Below, in pieces: positions 34,672-44,185 of a stretch of 64,000 nt of DNA. Origin of the DNA: Algoriphagus chordae (lineage in GTDB: Bacteria > Bacteroidota > Bacteroidia > Cytophagales > Cyclobacteriaceae); the NCBI RefSeq assembly GCF_003254055.1, contig NZ_QKZT01000003.1:124001-188000 (forward strand), written 5' to 3'. The notes under the pieces are model-generated. The model was not told the DNA's origin and searched no databases. It worked only from the letters and a program-made list of their open reading frames with translations. The position numbers and the translations under genes are program-made. Each line of letters starts with the position of its first letter. Positions within the stretch are counted from its first letter, which is position 1.

Positions 34672-35764
34672 GCAAGGGTTTTTATGGGTGATTCGATTTA
34701 TTGTCGGCGGCCTTTTTATTTTTTCTGGATTGATTAAGGTCAATGACCCAGTAGGAACAGCGATAAAATTGGAGGAATATTTTGATGTTTTTTCTAATGA
34801 CATCGCAGGTTTCTTTTATTACTTCAAGCCAATTGCACTTGAGCTAGGAGTATTTCTGGTAGTCTTGGAGGTGGTTCTTGGTATAATGTTGATTTTGGGT
34901 GTAAAAAGCAGATTTACCGTTTGGGCACTCAGCCTGATGATCTTGTTTTTTACCTTTCTTACCTTTTACTCTGCCTATTTCAATAAGGTAACGGATTGTG
35001 GCTGCTTTGGTGATGCGATCAAATTGACCCCCTGGGAATCCTTCTATAAGGATTTGATCCTTTTGGTTTTGATCTCTATTCTCTTTTTGTTTCAAATGGA
35101 TTTGCCAAAAACATCGCCTAATTGGGCAAAAGGGCTGACTTTAGTAGCCTTGGTCATGTCCTTAGTATTGGCAGTACTTGCTATCCGTAATCTTCCATTT
35201 ATTGACTTTAGAGCATATAAAGTAGGGGTGAATATTCCTAGAAATATGCAGCCGTCTTCTCCTTTATTGTATTCCTACGTGATGAAAAAAGATGGGGAGC
35301 TACAAACTTTTGATCAGTATCCTGCTGACGAGAGCCTGGAGTTTGTTGAGATGAATTTGAAGAATCCAGATGCCTTACCTAAGATTTCTGATTTCGCTGT
35401 TTGGAATGCCGATGGAGATTATTCTGAAGAGATTTTCACGGGAAATAAACTACTAATCTTAGTAAGTAGCATGGCCAAAATGAGTGACTCAAACCTGGAT
35501 CGTATTGATCAACTAGTTCAATCACTAACAGGATCGCCAGTGCAGCCGGTTTTTGTGGCAGCCGCATCCGAGGAAGAGATCCGGAATTTCATCAAATCAA
35601 GAGGATGGGATATACTGTCACTTCAAGCAGATGCTACTGTAGTCAAAACTATGATTCGTTCAAATCCAGGGATTTTGGTATTGAAAGTAGGAACGGTTCT
35701 AGGAAAGTACCATCACAATAATACTCCTGAGCCAGGCGAGATTTTAGATTTATACATGAAATAG
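34664..35764 (+). CDS. DoxX/MauE-like membrane protein (BT_3928 type)
   Basis: A 366-residue protein. The N-terminal half has four membrane helices in the DoxX/MauE arrangement (GGLFIFSGLIKVNDPVG, ELGVFLVVLEVVLGIMLILG) with a CGCFGD motif, as in redox-partner proteins of the methylamine-utilisation type. After a fifth helix at about 165 the soluble C-terminal part (about 190-366) has a thioredoxin-like look (LLILVSSMAKM, PVQPVFVAAASEEE) without an obvious CxxC. Function is unknown. It is co-transcribed with DUF1599 and, 3 bases on, aroK. Confidence 0.8.
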   Translation: MFKQGFLWVIRFIVGGLFIFSGLIKVNDPVGTAIKLEEYFDVFSNDIAGFFYYFKPIALELGVFLVVLEVVLGIMLILGVKSRFTVWALSLMILFFTFLTFYSAYFNKVTDCGCFGDAIKLTPWESFYKDLILLVLISILFLFQMDLPKTSPNWAKGLTLVALVMSLVLAVLAIRNLPFIDFRAYKVGVNIPRNMQPSSPLLYSYVMKKDGELQTFDQYPADESLEFVEMNLKNPDALPKISDFAVWNADGDYSEEIFTGNKLLILVSSMAKMSDSNLDRIDQLVQSLTGSPVQPVFVAAASEEEIRNFIKSRGWDILSLQADATVVKTMIRSNPGILVLKVGTVLGKYHHNNTPEPGEILDLYMK

Positions 35765-35767
35765 GAG

Positions 35768-36298
35768 ATGGGAAAGGATTTGAAGATTGTATTGGTGGGA
35801 TTGCCAGGATCTGGAAAAAGCACTTTTGGTAGACAATTAGCTGCTGTTTTGCAATTCCCTTATTATGACTTGGACCATCTTATAGAAGATCGTTTCCAGA
35901 TGAAGATTCCTGATATTTTCTCTCGATATGGTGAGGGTAAATTCCGTACATGGGAAACTGAGGTACTGCAAGATCTTTTGAATAAAGAGGATTCTTATGT
36001 CCTTGCTTCTGGTGGTGGTTGCCCCTGTTTCAATGACAACATGGATCTGATCAATGAAAAAGCAGTGTCTGTTTACTTAGATGTGCCTTTATCAGAGATT
36101 TCCATGAGGCTTAGCACTTCAAAAGCCCAAAATAGACCAATGTTTTTGGGACTGGATCAGGGCGAAATAATCTTGAAATTGAAAAATTTACTCGTACAGC
36201 GGGATTCCTTTTATAGCCAATCAAAAATAAAGCTCAGCGGGGAAGATTTCTCCGCTGAGCTTTTGGTATCTGAATTAATACGTCTGCTTAAAAGCTAA
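35768..36298 (+). CDS. aroK: Shikimate kinase
   Basis: Phosphorylates shikimate in aromatic amino-acid synthesis. The 176-residue protein has the P-loop GLPGSGKST (residues 11-19), shikimate-binding DLDHLIED, GEGKFRTWE and ASGGGCP, and an RPMF lid region. It follows the DoxX-like gene by 3 bases. Its last 11 bases overlap tail to tail with the FadL-like gene. Confidence 0.95.
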   Translation: MGKDLKIVLVGLPGSGKSTFGRQLAAVLQFPYYDLDHLIEDRFQMKIPDIFSRYGEGKFRTWETEVLQDLLNKEDSYVLASGGGCPCFNDNMDLINEKAVSVYLDVPLSEISMRLSTSKAQNRPMFLGLDQGEIILKLKNLLVQRDSFYSQSKIKLSGEDFSAELLVSELIRLLKS

Positions 36299-37817
36299 GT
36301 CCAAGGGTTAGCACACCGTTGATTTGACTATTTTTGATTTCAGCGACTGGGCCAATGTTATTCCCCTGATTGTCCAGGACTTGATAACTACTATAAAGAG
36401 TATTGTACTTTTGATTGATTAATGCAAAGTCAATAGAGAATTTATTGATTTTCATTCCCAGGCCACCACTGATTTGCTGTGTGCTTCTGTCATAATCCGA
36501 TTCTGCAATAGGGTCTCCGTAATAGCCATATCCACCTCTAAATCGGAAATTATTCAGTCTAAACTCTGCCCCTAATCGGAAGTTGACCGTACTGGCATAT
36601 AGGTTTTGAATTTCTAAATTATCTGAATCCACATTAAAATCCCTTGATTTTATTCTTGCTGCGCTGTAATCAACCCAATCAACATCCGCTGAAAGAAACC
36701 CACTTTTACCTAAGAAAAAGGTAGCCCCAGCACCAATTTTTAACGGAGTATTTAGATTGTAGGAACTTATAATTATATCAGATAAAGCCTCTTCAGTACC
36801 CAATGTGATACCTTCAGGCTCATAATCGTAATTATCGTAGACAGCAATTGTGCTAGAGCTGTATTCGTCATTGAGGGCATACCAAGTAGGAGATTGGAAG
36901 TTGAACCCAAGATTCAAATAATCTATTGGTTTATAGATTAAACCTAGATTAAGATTGATTCCTCCACCATTGATAAACAAATTTTCTTGCAGATTAGAAT
37001 TGATCAGTGGTTCATTAAAAAAGTTTTCTGAATAAATCTTTCTGGAATTGAAGTTTAAAGTCCGAACTCCCACAGAACCACCTACAAATAACTTGTAATT
37101 GAAATTAGCTCCGTAGGCAATAGTTATTTGACTGGAGCTACCTTCTTGAACTATATTCTCAGCTTGATTGGGAAAGCCTAAAACAAATGAGTCATATTGT
37201 CTAGGATTCTGAATTGGGGTTCCGTCCTCATTAAAACTAATTGGATTGATCTGGTAAGTAAGGTAAGCCAAGCCGGTAATTCCAAAGGATTCAATTTGAT
37301 TCTCGGGAATTCCGGCTCCGTTGTATCCATTATTTGCAGTCTGAAGATAGTAATCGATAATGGATGTTTCCCCTGCTTTGTCTGAGTTATAGCCATATTC
37401 AGTGTTGAAATTGGCTATTCTCTGAATACTAAAACCAAAAGAACCTCCTTTGAATGCCCCTCTATCAAACTCTCCTTTAGGATTAGCCATCACAAAACTG
37501 ACATTTGGCAAGGAGAAGTTGGTCGTATTGTAATCTCTATTTTGATCTAGGTAATTTGTGTTTACGCCCCAGTTAGAGTAGCCTATGGTGGCAGATGCCT
37601 CTGAGGATCTGAAGAAGCCTAAACCAGCTGGATTTCCAGCTATATTGGATACATCACCACCTAAAGACCACTGCGTTCCGCCTACACCGATTATCCTTGC
37701 TGAGCCGCCAGGGATTACTTGGCTGAAGCGATAGGCATCTTCAAAGTATCCACCTTGTGCTACTACCATGGAACCTGTAAATAAAAATAGGGATAAAACC
37801 AGAATGGATATTCTCAT
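36288..37817 (-). CDS. OmpP1/FadL-like outer-membrane protein
   Basis: A 509-residue beta-barrel protein with a signal peptide (MRISILVLSLFLFTGSMVVA). The N-terminal hatch-like SARIIGVGGTQWSLGGDVSN...NPAGLGF and the series of alternating strands ending GVLTLGLSF with a terminal Phe are typical of Bacteroidota FadL/TodX-type porins for hydrophobic compounds. The ligand is not evident. It is convergent with aroK, with an 11-base overlap. Confidence 0.82.
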   Translation of the reverse strand: MRISILVLSLFLFTGSMVVAQGGYFEDAYRFSQVIPGGSARIIGVGGTQWSLGGDVSNIAGNPAGLGFFRSSEASATIGYSNWGVNTNYLDQNRDYNTTNFSLPNVSFVMANPKGEFDRGAFKGGSFGFSIQRIANFNTEYGYNSDKAGETSIIDYYLQTANNGYNGAGIPENQIESFGITGLAYLTYQINPISFNEDGTPIQNPRQYDSFVLGFPNQAENIVQEGSSSQITIAYGANFNYKLFVGGSVGVRTLNFNSRKIYSENFFNEPLINSNLQENLFINGGGINLNLGLIYKPIDYLNLGFNFQSPTWYALNDEYSSSTIAVYDNYDYEPEGITLGTEEALSDIIISSYNLNTPLKIGAGATFFLGKSGFLSADVDWVDYSAARIKSRDFNVDSDNLEIQNLYASTVNFRLGAEFRLNNFRFRGGYGYYGDPIAESDYDRSTQQISGGLGMKINKFSIDFALINQKYNTLYSSYQVLDNQGNNIGPVAEIKNSQINGVLTLGLSF

Positions 37818-37933
37818 TTAGATTTGATTTGGGTGTGATTAATAAACGTGAAGTTGGGCAAGAAATGTTACTTAAACTTAAATTTCTTTTACAAAAAACA
37901 CTTAAATACCTTAACTGACAAGATCAATAAACC

Positions 37934-37981
37934 AATAAACAAAAGTAAGGCAGTGATTCCACTGCCTTACTTTTGTTTATT
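37934..37981 (-). terminator. Perfect 22-bp stem, terminator of the low-complexity lipoprotein gene
   Basis: The arms 37934-37955 and 37960-37981 are exactly complementary over 22 bp around ATTC. AT-rich outer ends (AATAAACAAAAG / CTTTTGTTTATT) would give U-rich tails in either direction. It lies 15 bases below the stop of the minus-strand gene at 37996. Confidence 0.85.
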
Positions 37982-37995
37982 TTAATACGCAATAA

Positions 37996-39330
37996 TTAAT
38001 TTCCTCGACCTCCTCTAGAAGTACTTGAGCTACTTCTAGTAGTAGTTCCTCCTGTAGATCCACTACTTCTGCTAGGTGCAGTATAAGTTGGTGTGGTGGT
38101 TCTAGTTGGAGTAGTTGTCCTCGTTGGAGTTACGGTTCTTGTATTAGTGTTAGTATTGCTTCTATTGTACGTTGGGGAAGTTGTTCTTGTAGGAACGTTA
38201 CTTCTATTGTACGATGGACTTGACGATCTGCTATTTGAAGGAGATATTGTTCTTACTGAATTACCTCTTCCTGTATTTGTAGTAGTACCTACACTTGGTC
38301 TAGCAGAAGGCATTGCACTTCTTGTTCTAGAAACTGGTCTATCCATTGCAGCAGAACTTACATTTCTAGTGCTTCCTTCTCTAGTTCTAGAGTTGTAGTA
38401 ATCATTTTGAGAAGAGCTGAAATCTCTTGCTGTCATTCTAGAGCTATTAGAATTAGAAATTGATCTTCTGTCTGTAGAGTTACTAGTATTTAGGACATCT
38501 CTTCTAGCTTGTGCTCTAGCTGTGCTTGGTTGAAGCGCTGCATTGGAAATATTTCCTCCTCTAGATGCTGCAAGTGATGTTCCTCTTGAAGGTCTTGCAC
38601 CTCTTACTACGCTGCGACTACCATATTCTCCACCAGGAAGGATAGGGTTGCTTGGGTAGATAGGGTATCCCCCGTAGCCATAGCCTGGATATCCTCCATA
38701 ACCATAACCTGGGTAGCCTCCACCATATATTGGAGGATAGTATCCGCCACCATAGCCAAAGCCAAAACTAAATCCAAAAGATGGTCTGAAACCAAAAGAT
38801 GGTCCAAATCCATATCCGTATCGTGGTCCATAAAATGGATCATAGAAATTTGGGTACATCCATGGATTCATCATTCCACCGTACATCATGCTGTATCCCA
38901 TTCCAAAACCCATAGTGAAAGCCATGTTTGAGTTAAAGGCTGATCCAGAATTGGAACCATTACCACTTACGGTGTAATTATCGTAAGCATTAATGTTTGG
39001 ATTGCTTCCTTCATCTCCAACTTCATCGTAGTATACAATTTCATCTGAAACTGGTTCTTGATCAGCCTGATACCTGGCGATATAGTCTGGATTCACGTTC
39101 CTAGAGCTAAAGCTTTCCTGAGGAATAGCTTCAGTTGCCGTGGATGATAGAGTTTGAAATTGTTCAGGATTATTGTTTTGCACCGCATATTCAGTTGCTA
39201 CTTTTGCATCTGATGCCATGAAATACAAATTGTCATTAGCATCTGTAGTAGCCAATTGACTCGTGCTACACGAAGCTAAAATCAACGATCCAAGGATGAA
39301 TGAGGAGGTTATAATTAGTGGATTCTTCAT
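37996..39330 (-). CDS. Low-complexity Gly/Tyr/Phe- and Ser/Thr/Arg-rich lipoprotein
   Basis: A 444-residue lipoprotein (lipobox LILASC, Cys at about residue 21). The middle (about 130-235) is built from Gly-Tyr-Phe-Pro units such as FGFRPSFGFSFGFGYGG and repeated YPGYGYGG. The rest (about 240-444) is Ser/Thr/Arg/Asn-rich with repeats like PTRTTTPTRTTTPT and SPxYNRSN. The composition suggests a disordered, possibly sticky surface or matrix protein. No enzyme motif is visible. The real strand is minus; the opposite strand also stays open because of the repetitive codons. Function unknown. Confidence 0.8.
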   Translation of the reverse strand: MKNPLIITSSFILGSLILASCSTSQLATTDANDNLYFMASDAKVATEYAVQNNNPEQFQTLSSTATEAIPQESFSSRNVNPDYIARYQADQEPVSDEIVYYDEVGDEGSNPNINAYDNYTVSGNGSNSGSAFNSNMAFTMGFGMGYSMMYGGMMNPWMYPNFYDPFYGPRYGYGFGPSFGFRPSFGFSFGFGYGGGYYPPIYGGGYPGYGYGGYPGYGYGGYPIYPSNPILPGGEYGSRSVVRGARPSRGTSLAASRGGNISNAALQPSTARAQARRDVLNTSNSTDRRSISNSNSSRMTARDFSSSQNDYYNSRTREGSTRNVSSAAMDRPVSRTRSAMPSARPSVGTTTNTGRGNSVRTISPSNSRSSSPSYNRSNVPTRTTSPTYNRSNTNTNTRTVTPTRTTTPTRTTTPTYTAPSRSSGSTGGTTTRSSSSTSRGGRGN

Positions 39331-39394
39331 AGGTGAAGTTTAAGTTGTTACTTTCTTATACGTGGGTAGGGGTGAAGGGTTATACTTTTTGGTT

Positions 39395-39402
39395 TATATT
39401 TG
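39395..39402 (+). promoter_or_regulatory. -7 box TATATTTG before proS
   Basis: TATATTTG fits TAnnTTTG and lies 51 bases before the proS ATG. No TTTG is found at the proper distance upstream, so this is a partial match. Confidence 0.3.
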
Positions 39403-39453
39403 CCCCGCATAAGTTAGCAAAAATAACGATAATCTGTATCCCAACCAACCACA

Positions 39454-40935
39454 ATGAGTAAAGGACTACCTAAGAGAAGCGAGGATTATTCGCTTTGGTA
39501 TAACGAATTAGTAAAAAAAGCCGATTTGGCTGAGAATTCAGCTGTTAGAGGCTGCATGGTCATCAAACCCTACGGCTATTCTATATGGGAAAAAATGCAA
39601 GCGGAACTTGACCGGATGTTTAAAGAAACCGGTCACTCTAATGCCTATTTCCCACTTTTTATCCCAAAATCATACCTGAGCAAGGAGGCAAGCCATGTAG
39701 AAGGTTTTGCAAAGGAATGTGCTGTAGTTACACATTATCGGTTGAAAAATGCTGAAGATGGTAGTGGCGTAATCGTAGATCCAGAAGCAAAGCTTGACGA
39801 AGAGTTAATTGTACGCCCTACTTCAGAAACTGTTATTTGGAGTACTTACAAAAATTGGGTTCAATCCTATAGAGATCTTCCCTTGTTGGTAAATCAATGG
39901 GCAAACGTAGTTCGCTGGGAAATGAGAACTAGACTATTCCTTCGTACCACAGAATTCCTTTGGCAGGAAGGGCATACAGCCCATGCTACCAAAAAGGAAG
40001 CTGAAGTGGAGACTAAGCAAATGATGAATGTCTATGCACAGTTTGCTGAAGATTTTATGGCTTTGCCAGTAGTACGAGGAAGAAAAACTGAAAGCGAGCG
40101 TTTTGCTGGAGCTGATGACACCTTATGTATCGAGGCTATGATGCAGGACGGAAAAGCACTTCAGGCAGGTACTTCTCATTTTTTGGGACAGAATTTTGCT
40201 AAAGCATTTGATGTGAAATTTGCTACCAAAGAAGGTGGTCTCGAATACGTTTGGGGTACTTCCTGGGGAGTTAGTACACGTTTGATGGGAGCATTGATTA
40301 TGGCTCACTCAGATGATAATGGTCTAGTTTTGCCTCCAAAGTTGGCTCCAATACAAGTTGTCATTATTCCTATTTATAGAAAAGAGGAAGAATTTGACGC
40401 TATTACTGAGAAAGTAAATGAGATTACCGCTGAACTCCGTAAAGTAGGGGTTTCAGTGAAATATGATAATCGTGATACGCATAAGCCAGGTTGGAAATTT
40501 GCAGAACATGAATTGAAAGGTGTTCCTTTGAGAATTGCAATTGGCCCAAGAGATTTGGAAAATGGCACCATAGAAATTGCTAGAAGAGACACTTTGACCA
40601 AGGAGCAATTTGAATTGGCTTCCCAACCGATCTCTGAGAAGATTTCTTCCATGCTTGATGAAATTCAAACTAGTATTTATTCTAAGGCATTGAACTTTCG
40701 CACAGAAATGACTACGGAAGTAAACTCATGGGATGAGTTTAAAGAATTACTAGAAGAGAAAGGTGGTTTCCTTTCAGCTCATTGGGATGGGACTTCGGAA
40801 ACCGAAGATAAAATCAAGGATCTCACCAAAGCGACTATTCGCTGTATTCCTTTAGATCAAAAGGAAGAAGCTGGAGTTTGTGTCTATTCAGGCAAGCCCT
40901 CAACTGGCAGAGTCCTTTTTGCAAAAGCCTACTAA
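39454..40935 (+). CDS. proS: Prolyl-tRNA synthetase (archaeal/eukaryote-like short form)
   Basis: Charges tRNA-Pro. The 493-residue class II synthetase has motif 2/3 regions [26 protein letters not shown] and [14 protein letters not shown], plus the anticodon-binding domain. It lacks the editing insertion of the long bacterial form and resembles the ProS type 3 found in Bacteroidota. Monocistronic with a strong terminator at 40941. Confidence 0.96.
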   Translation: MSKGLPKRSEDYSLWYNELVKKADLAENSAVRGCMVIKPYGYSIWEKMQAELDRMFKETGHSNAYFPLFIPKSYLSKEASHVEGFAKECAVVTHYRLKNAEDGSGVIVDPEAKLDEELIVRPTSETVIWSTYKNWVQSYRDLPLLVNQWANVVRWEMRTRLFLRTTEFLWQEGHTAHATKKEAEVETKQMMNVYAQFAEDFMALPVVRGRKTESERFAGADDTLCIEAMMQDGKALQAGTSHFLGQNFAKAFDVKFATKEGGLEYVWGTSWGVSTRLMGALIMAHSDDNGLVLPPKLAPIQVVIIPIYRKEEEFDAITEKVNEITAELRKVGVSVKYDNRDTHKPGWKFAEHELKGVPLRIAIGPRDLENGTIEIARRDTLTKEQFELASQPISEKISSMLDEIQTSIYSKALNFRTEMTTEVNSWDEFKELLEEKGGFLSAHWDGTSETEDKIKDLTKATIRCIPLDQKEEAGVCVYSGKPSTGRVLFAKAY

Positions 40936-40940
40936 TCAGC

Positions 40941-40967
40941 AAGCCCGGAAATATCCGGGCTTTTTTT
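40941..40967 (+). terminator. Rho-independent terminator of proS
   Basis: AAGCCCGGA (40941-40949) pairs perfectly with TCCGGGCTT (40954-40962) around AATA, followed by a T-run. Confidence 0.92.
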
Positions 40968-41035
40968 GTTTTAATTGACGAGGGGTAACAATGAAACTTG
41001 TATTTTAGACCTCAATTCTTTTCCTGATAAAGTCA

Positions 41036-41494
41036 ATGACCCTCCTAGTACTATCCAGTCTCCTAATTATCGGCCTTGTCCTATTGCTTGCTGAGGTACT
41101 CTTTGTGCCAGGCACCACTGTAGTTGGCATATTTGGTTTAGCAGTAAGTTTGGCAGGAATTGTCTATGCTTTTCTGAGTTTTGACACTGAGGTCGCATGG
41201 TGGATTACAGCATTGGCGGTAATCTTGAACCTTGCTGCTATTGTGTACGGATTTAGCTCTGGTGTTTGGAATCGATTTTCTCTTAAGACTTCCATGCAAG
41301 GAGGGACTTTTGATGGTCGTACTGATTCCTTACAAATAGGAATGGTTGGAAAAACAATATCAGACTTAAAGCCAATAGGAAAAGCTAGCTTTGAAGATGA
41401 TGTGTATGAGGTGAAATCAGAAAACGGGTTTATTACAGTGGGAACAGAGGTCACCATTATCAAAATTGAAAACAATAAAATTATAGTCAAATAA
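41036..41494 (+). CDS. NfeD-like membrane protein
   Basis: A 152-residue protein with three N-terminal membrane segments ([20 protein letters not shown] and following) and a C-terminal OB-fold domain (about 95-152: [20 protein letters not shown]). This is the short NfeD type, which pairs with flotillin-like proteins. It is followed after 1 base by floA, the usual partner, and probably works with it in membrane microdomains. Confidence 0.88.
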   Translation: MTLLVLSSLLIIGLVLLLAEVLFVPGTTVVGIFGLAVSLAGIVYAFLSFDTEVAWWITALAVILNLAAIVYGFSSGVWNRFSLKTSMQGGTFDGRTDSLQIGMVGKTISDLKPIGKASFEDDVYEVKSENGFITVGTEVTIIKIENNKIIVK

Positions 41495-41495
41495 T

Positions 41496-42515
41496 ATGGA
41501 GAATTTAGATCCGAACAGTTCAATGTTCATCCTAGTGGCCGCGGTCGCAGGAATTGTCCTACTTTTCATCTTCTTGTACTTTGTTCCAGTCAACCTCTGG
41601 ATCACGGCTCAATTTTCCAATGTGAAAGTTGGGATAGGAGAGCTAATCGGGATGAGAATTAGAAAAGTGCCACCTAGTATTATTGTTAATTCTCTGATTA
41701 CAGCCACTAAGGCTGGGGTGGAGCTGACGACCAATGACTTGGAAACTCACTACATGGCAGGCGGTAATATCCCCAACGTGATCAGAGCTTTGATCTCAGC
41801 TGATAAGGCGAATATTAACCTGACCTTCAAGCAAGCTACAGCAATTGATTTGGCTGGTAGAGATGTATTTGAAGCGGTTCAGATATCTGTAAACCCGAAG
41901 GTGATCAATACGCCTAATGTAGCTGCAGTAGCCGCAGATGGTATTCAATTGATCGCTAAAGCTAGAGTGACTGTTCGTGCAAATATCGCGCAATTAGTCG
42001 GTGGAGCTGGTGAAGAAACCATTCTTGCCAGAGTAGGTGAGGGAATTGTAACTTCAATCGGTTCAGCTGCTACGCACAAAAGTGTACTAGAAAATCCTGA
42101 TAAAATCTCGAAGCTAGTTCTTCAAAGAGGTTTGGATGCTGGTACCGCATTTGAAATCTTGTCTATTGATATTGCAGATATCGATGTGGGAACAAACATT
42201 GGCGCGAAACTTCAAATCGATCAAGCATCTGCGGATCTAAAAGTGGCGGAAGCAAGAGCAGAAGAGCGACGTGCGATGGCAGTAGCCCTAGAGCAGGAGA
42301 TGAAAGCGAGAAATGTAGAAATGAGAGCTAAGGTAATTGAAGCTGAAGCTGAAGTGCCAAGAGCATTGGCAGAAGCTTTCCGTAGTGGTAGACTTGGAGT
42401 GATGGACTATTACAAAATGGAAAACATCCAATCGGATACTTCGATGCGGGAATCCATAGCCAACTCGGATTCTGAATCGAAAGATTCATCGAAAGGCAAA
42501 AACGAGAAAAAATAA
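41496..42515 (+). CDS. floA: Flotillin-like protein FloA
   Basis: A 339-residue protein with one N-terminal membrane segment (residues about 9-30), a PHB/SPFH-like domain ([42 protein letters not shown]) and a C-terminal coiled coil rich in Ala/Glu ([20 protein letters not shown]). This matches the YqfA/FloA family that organises lipid-raft-like membrane domains. Serine/lysine-rich tail at the end. It is co-transcribed with nfeD and shares its terminator with the convergent gene. Confidence 0.93.
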   Translation: MENLDPNSSMFILVAAVAGIVLLFIFLYFVPVNLWITAQFSNVKVGIGELIGMRIRKVPPSIIVNSLITATKAGVELTTNDLETHYMAGGNIPNVIRALISADKANINLTFKQATAIDLAGRDVFEAVQISVNPKVINTPNVAAVAADGIQLIAKARVTVRANIAQLVGGAGEETILARVGEGIVTSIGSAATHKSVLENPDKISKLVLQRGLDAGTAFEILSIDIADIDVGTNIGAKLQIDQASADLKVAEARAEERRAMAVALEQEMKARNVEMRAKVIEAEAEVPRALAEAFRSGRLGVMDYYKMENIQSDTSMRESIANSDSESKDSSKGKNEKK

Positions 42516-42517
42516 AG

Positions 42518-42540
42518 AAAGGGGCTTAGGCCCCTTTTTT
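42518..42540. terminator. Bidirectional terminator shared by floA and the WG-repeat gene
   Basis: AAAGGGGC (42518-42525), loop TTAG, GCCCCTTT (42530-42537), then Ts. On the minus strand the last codons and the TAA stop of the WG-repeat gene lie inside this hairpin. Confidence 0.88.
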
Positions 42541-44091
42541 GTTTTTCTTATTTGATTCGACTACGATTTTAATCACCGTAGGTGTATAATTATTTTTTGT
42601 GAAAATCTGATCATTTGCCCAATCCACCAGGACTTCTTCATAGGCTAAAGGAATAATAATATCTCCTGCCTCGTTGATTACTCCTGTGAATCCATCTTTC
42701 TGTACGATCACAAAATTCTTTCTTTCTCTTCTCAGATTTTCAAACTCCGCAGGGATTACTTCATTTGCCTCACTATCAAGAAGACCGGATTTTCCTGACT
42801 TTTCTACCATGAAATAGCCATCAGTAGTGCGGTAAATATTGTCAAAACCTTCCGAATTAAGAACTGCGCCAAATGTGTTCAAAAGAAAATATTTGCCATT
42901 TGTTTTTGCAATAGCTAGTCCCTTATAGAATGGCTTTATTTCTTCCCAAGTGGCCTCGGAAATCTGTTCGCCTGATGGGCTAATTAAACCCCAGTTTTGT
43001 GTGGTACGATAAGCTGCGATATTCTCTGCAAACATAGTTGCCTCAGCGTATTGAGGCTCAATAATCCAAGTTCCGGCTGAATTCACATAGCCAAAAGCGC
43101 CTTTTGATTTAGCAGGAAAAAGCCCCTCAGTCCCAAACTCAATCTCCTCTACATCTAGCATTGGTTGCACCAACCAGCCCTTTTTGCCTAAAAGTCCAAT
43201 TTTTTCATCCCGAAAATGAACATTGTATAAGTCCTTACCGATTTTGTTTACAGCTGTCATGCCTACATCATCCAGCAAAATACCATCATCTTCCATGACA
43301 CGACGAAGCTTGCCATGAATGTATTCTAGCATGATGTCATTCTCAAAAGTAATTTTATGGAAAGAGTTGTAGCGGATATTTGATTTGATATCATTTCCCT
43401 CGATCAGCAAGTACTGATCTTGGTTGAATCCATAAAAGAAATTGCTATGGGTATGCTGTAGTGTCTCAATGATGGGATCCATTACATAGTCTCCTTCTCT
43501 ATTGATCAGACCATAACCAGAAGCTTCCTTAGCTAAAACAAACTCACCTTCATTATCTGAGAGAAGCTCAAAAGTTTTGTCGGGATTGATAGATAATGGC
43601 AAAGAATACTCATCCCCTTTACGGACGATGATTAAGCCTGTATTGGTGATCTTAGCTTCATCCAATTCTCCTAAATAAGTTGTCTTGTTATGACCTTTTT
43701 GAAATAACCAGTACTCATTGCCTTTGCTTGCCAACAAAAAGCTGAAGTAAGTGTCTATTTTTTCGTATTCTAAGGGTAATACTTTCTGTCCATATTCATG
43801 AAATGCCCCAATTCCGTTTGGTCCTTTTACAAGTATCCACGGACTTAGGTATTGATAGATTTCAGTTCCTTCCAGTGAAACGGCCGGGCTCAAATCGTTG
43901 GACAATAGAGAGAGTTCATCGCCTACCTTGCCCACTCGGACGGTTTCACTGAGGATATCTATATCATCGTAAATCAAACGTGATTGAAGCTGAATTTTGG
44001 TGTTGTATACCTCCCAAGATTGAGCTTGTGCAGACTCAGAAATCCAAAAAGTAAGTAGGAGACTTAGGAGCGGGGTAAAGATTTTATTCAT
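42526..44091 (-). CDS. WG-repeat (KWG) protein, exported
   Basis: A 521-residue protein with a signal peptide (LLSLLLTFWISESAQA) and repeated WG-type units, e.g. GLINREGDYVMDPIIETLQ, GYVNSAGTWIIEPQYAE and GVINEAGDIIIPLAYEEV. Such repeats form propeller-like or elongated structures of unknown role. The C-terminal KKNKKGA is encoded by the A/T-rich arm of the shared terminator, so the tail composition may simply reflect that. Confidence 0.85.
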   Translation of the reverse strand: MNKIFTPLLSLLLTFWISESAQAQSWEVYNTKIQLQSRLIYDDIDILSETVRVGKVGDELSLLSNDLSPAVSLEGTEIYQYLSPWILVKGPNGIGAFHEYGQKVLPLEYEKIDTYFSFLLASKGNEYWLFQKGHNKTTYLGELDEAKITNTGLIIVRKGDEYSLPLSINPDKTFELLSDNEGEFVLAKEASGYGLINREGDYVMDPIIETLQHTHSNFFYGFNQDQYLLIEGNDIKSNIRYNSFHKITFENDIMLEYIHGKLRRVMEDDGILLDDVGMTAVNKIGKDLYNVHFRDEKIGLLGKKGWLVQPMLDVEEIEFGTEGLFPAKSKGAFGYVNSAGTWIIEPQYAEATMFAENIAAYRTTQNWGLISPSGEQISEATWEEIKPFYKGLAIAKTNGKYFLLNTFGAVLNSEGFDNIYRTTDGYFMVEKSGKSGLLDSEANEVIPAEFENLRRERKNFVIVQKDGFTGVINEAGDIIIPLAYEEVLVDWANDQIFTKNNYTPTVIKIVVESNKKNKKGA

Positions 44092-44125
44092 TTAGATATA
44101 GGTTATTCGGCAAGGTGCTATAGGT

Positions 44126-44166
44126 AAAATGACCAAAGGTTTGGGACAATCCTTTGGTCATTTTTT
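44126..44166 (-). terminator. Hairpin terminator downstream of hemA
   Basis: AAAATGACCAAAGG (44126-44139) pairs with CCTTTGGTCATTTT (44151-44164), a 14-bp perfect stem with an 11-base loop. It lies about 20 bases below the hemA stop on the minus strand. Confidence 0.8.
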
Positions 44167-44185
44167 ATTGAGTTGGTAGTGTTAC

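Noticed and set aside
38093..38398. Open frame on the plus strand rich in Val/Leu opposite the low-complexity lipoprotein
   Set aside because: It mirrors the Thr/Arg/Ser repeat codons of the real minus-strand gene, has no start context and no family features.
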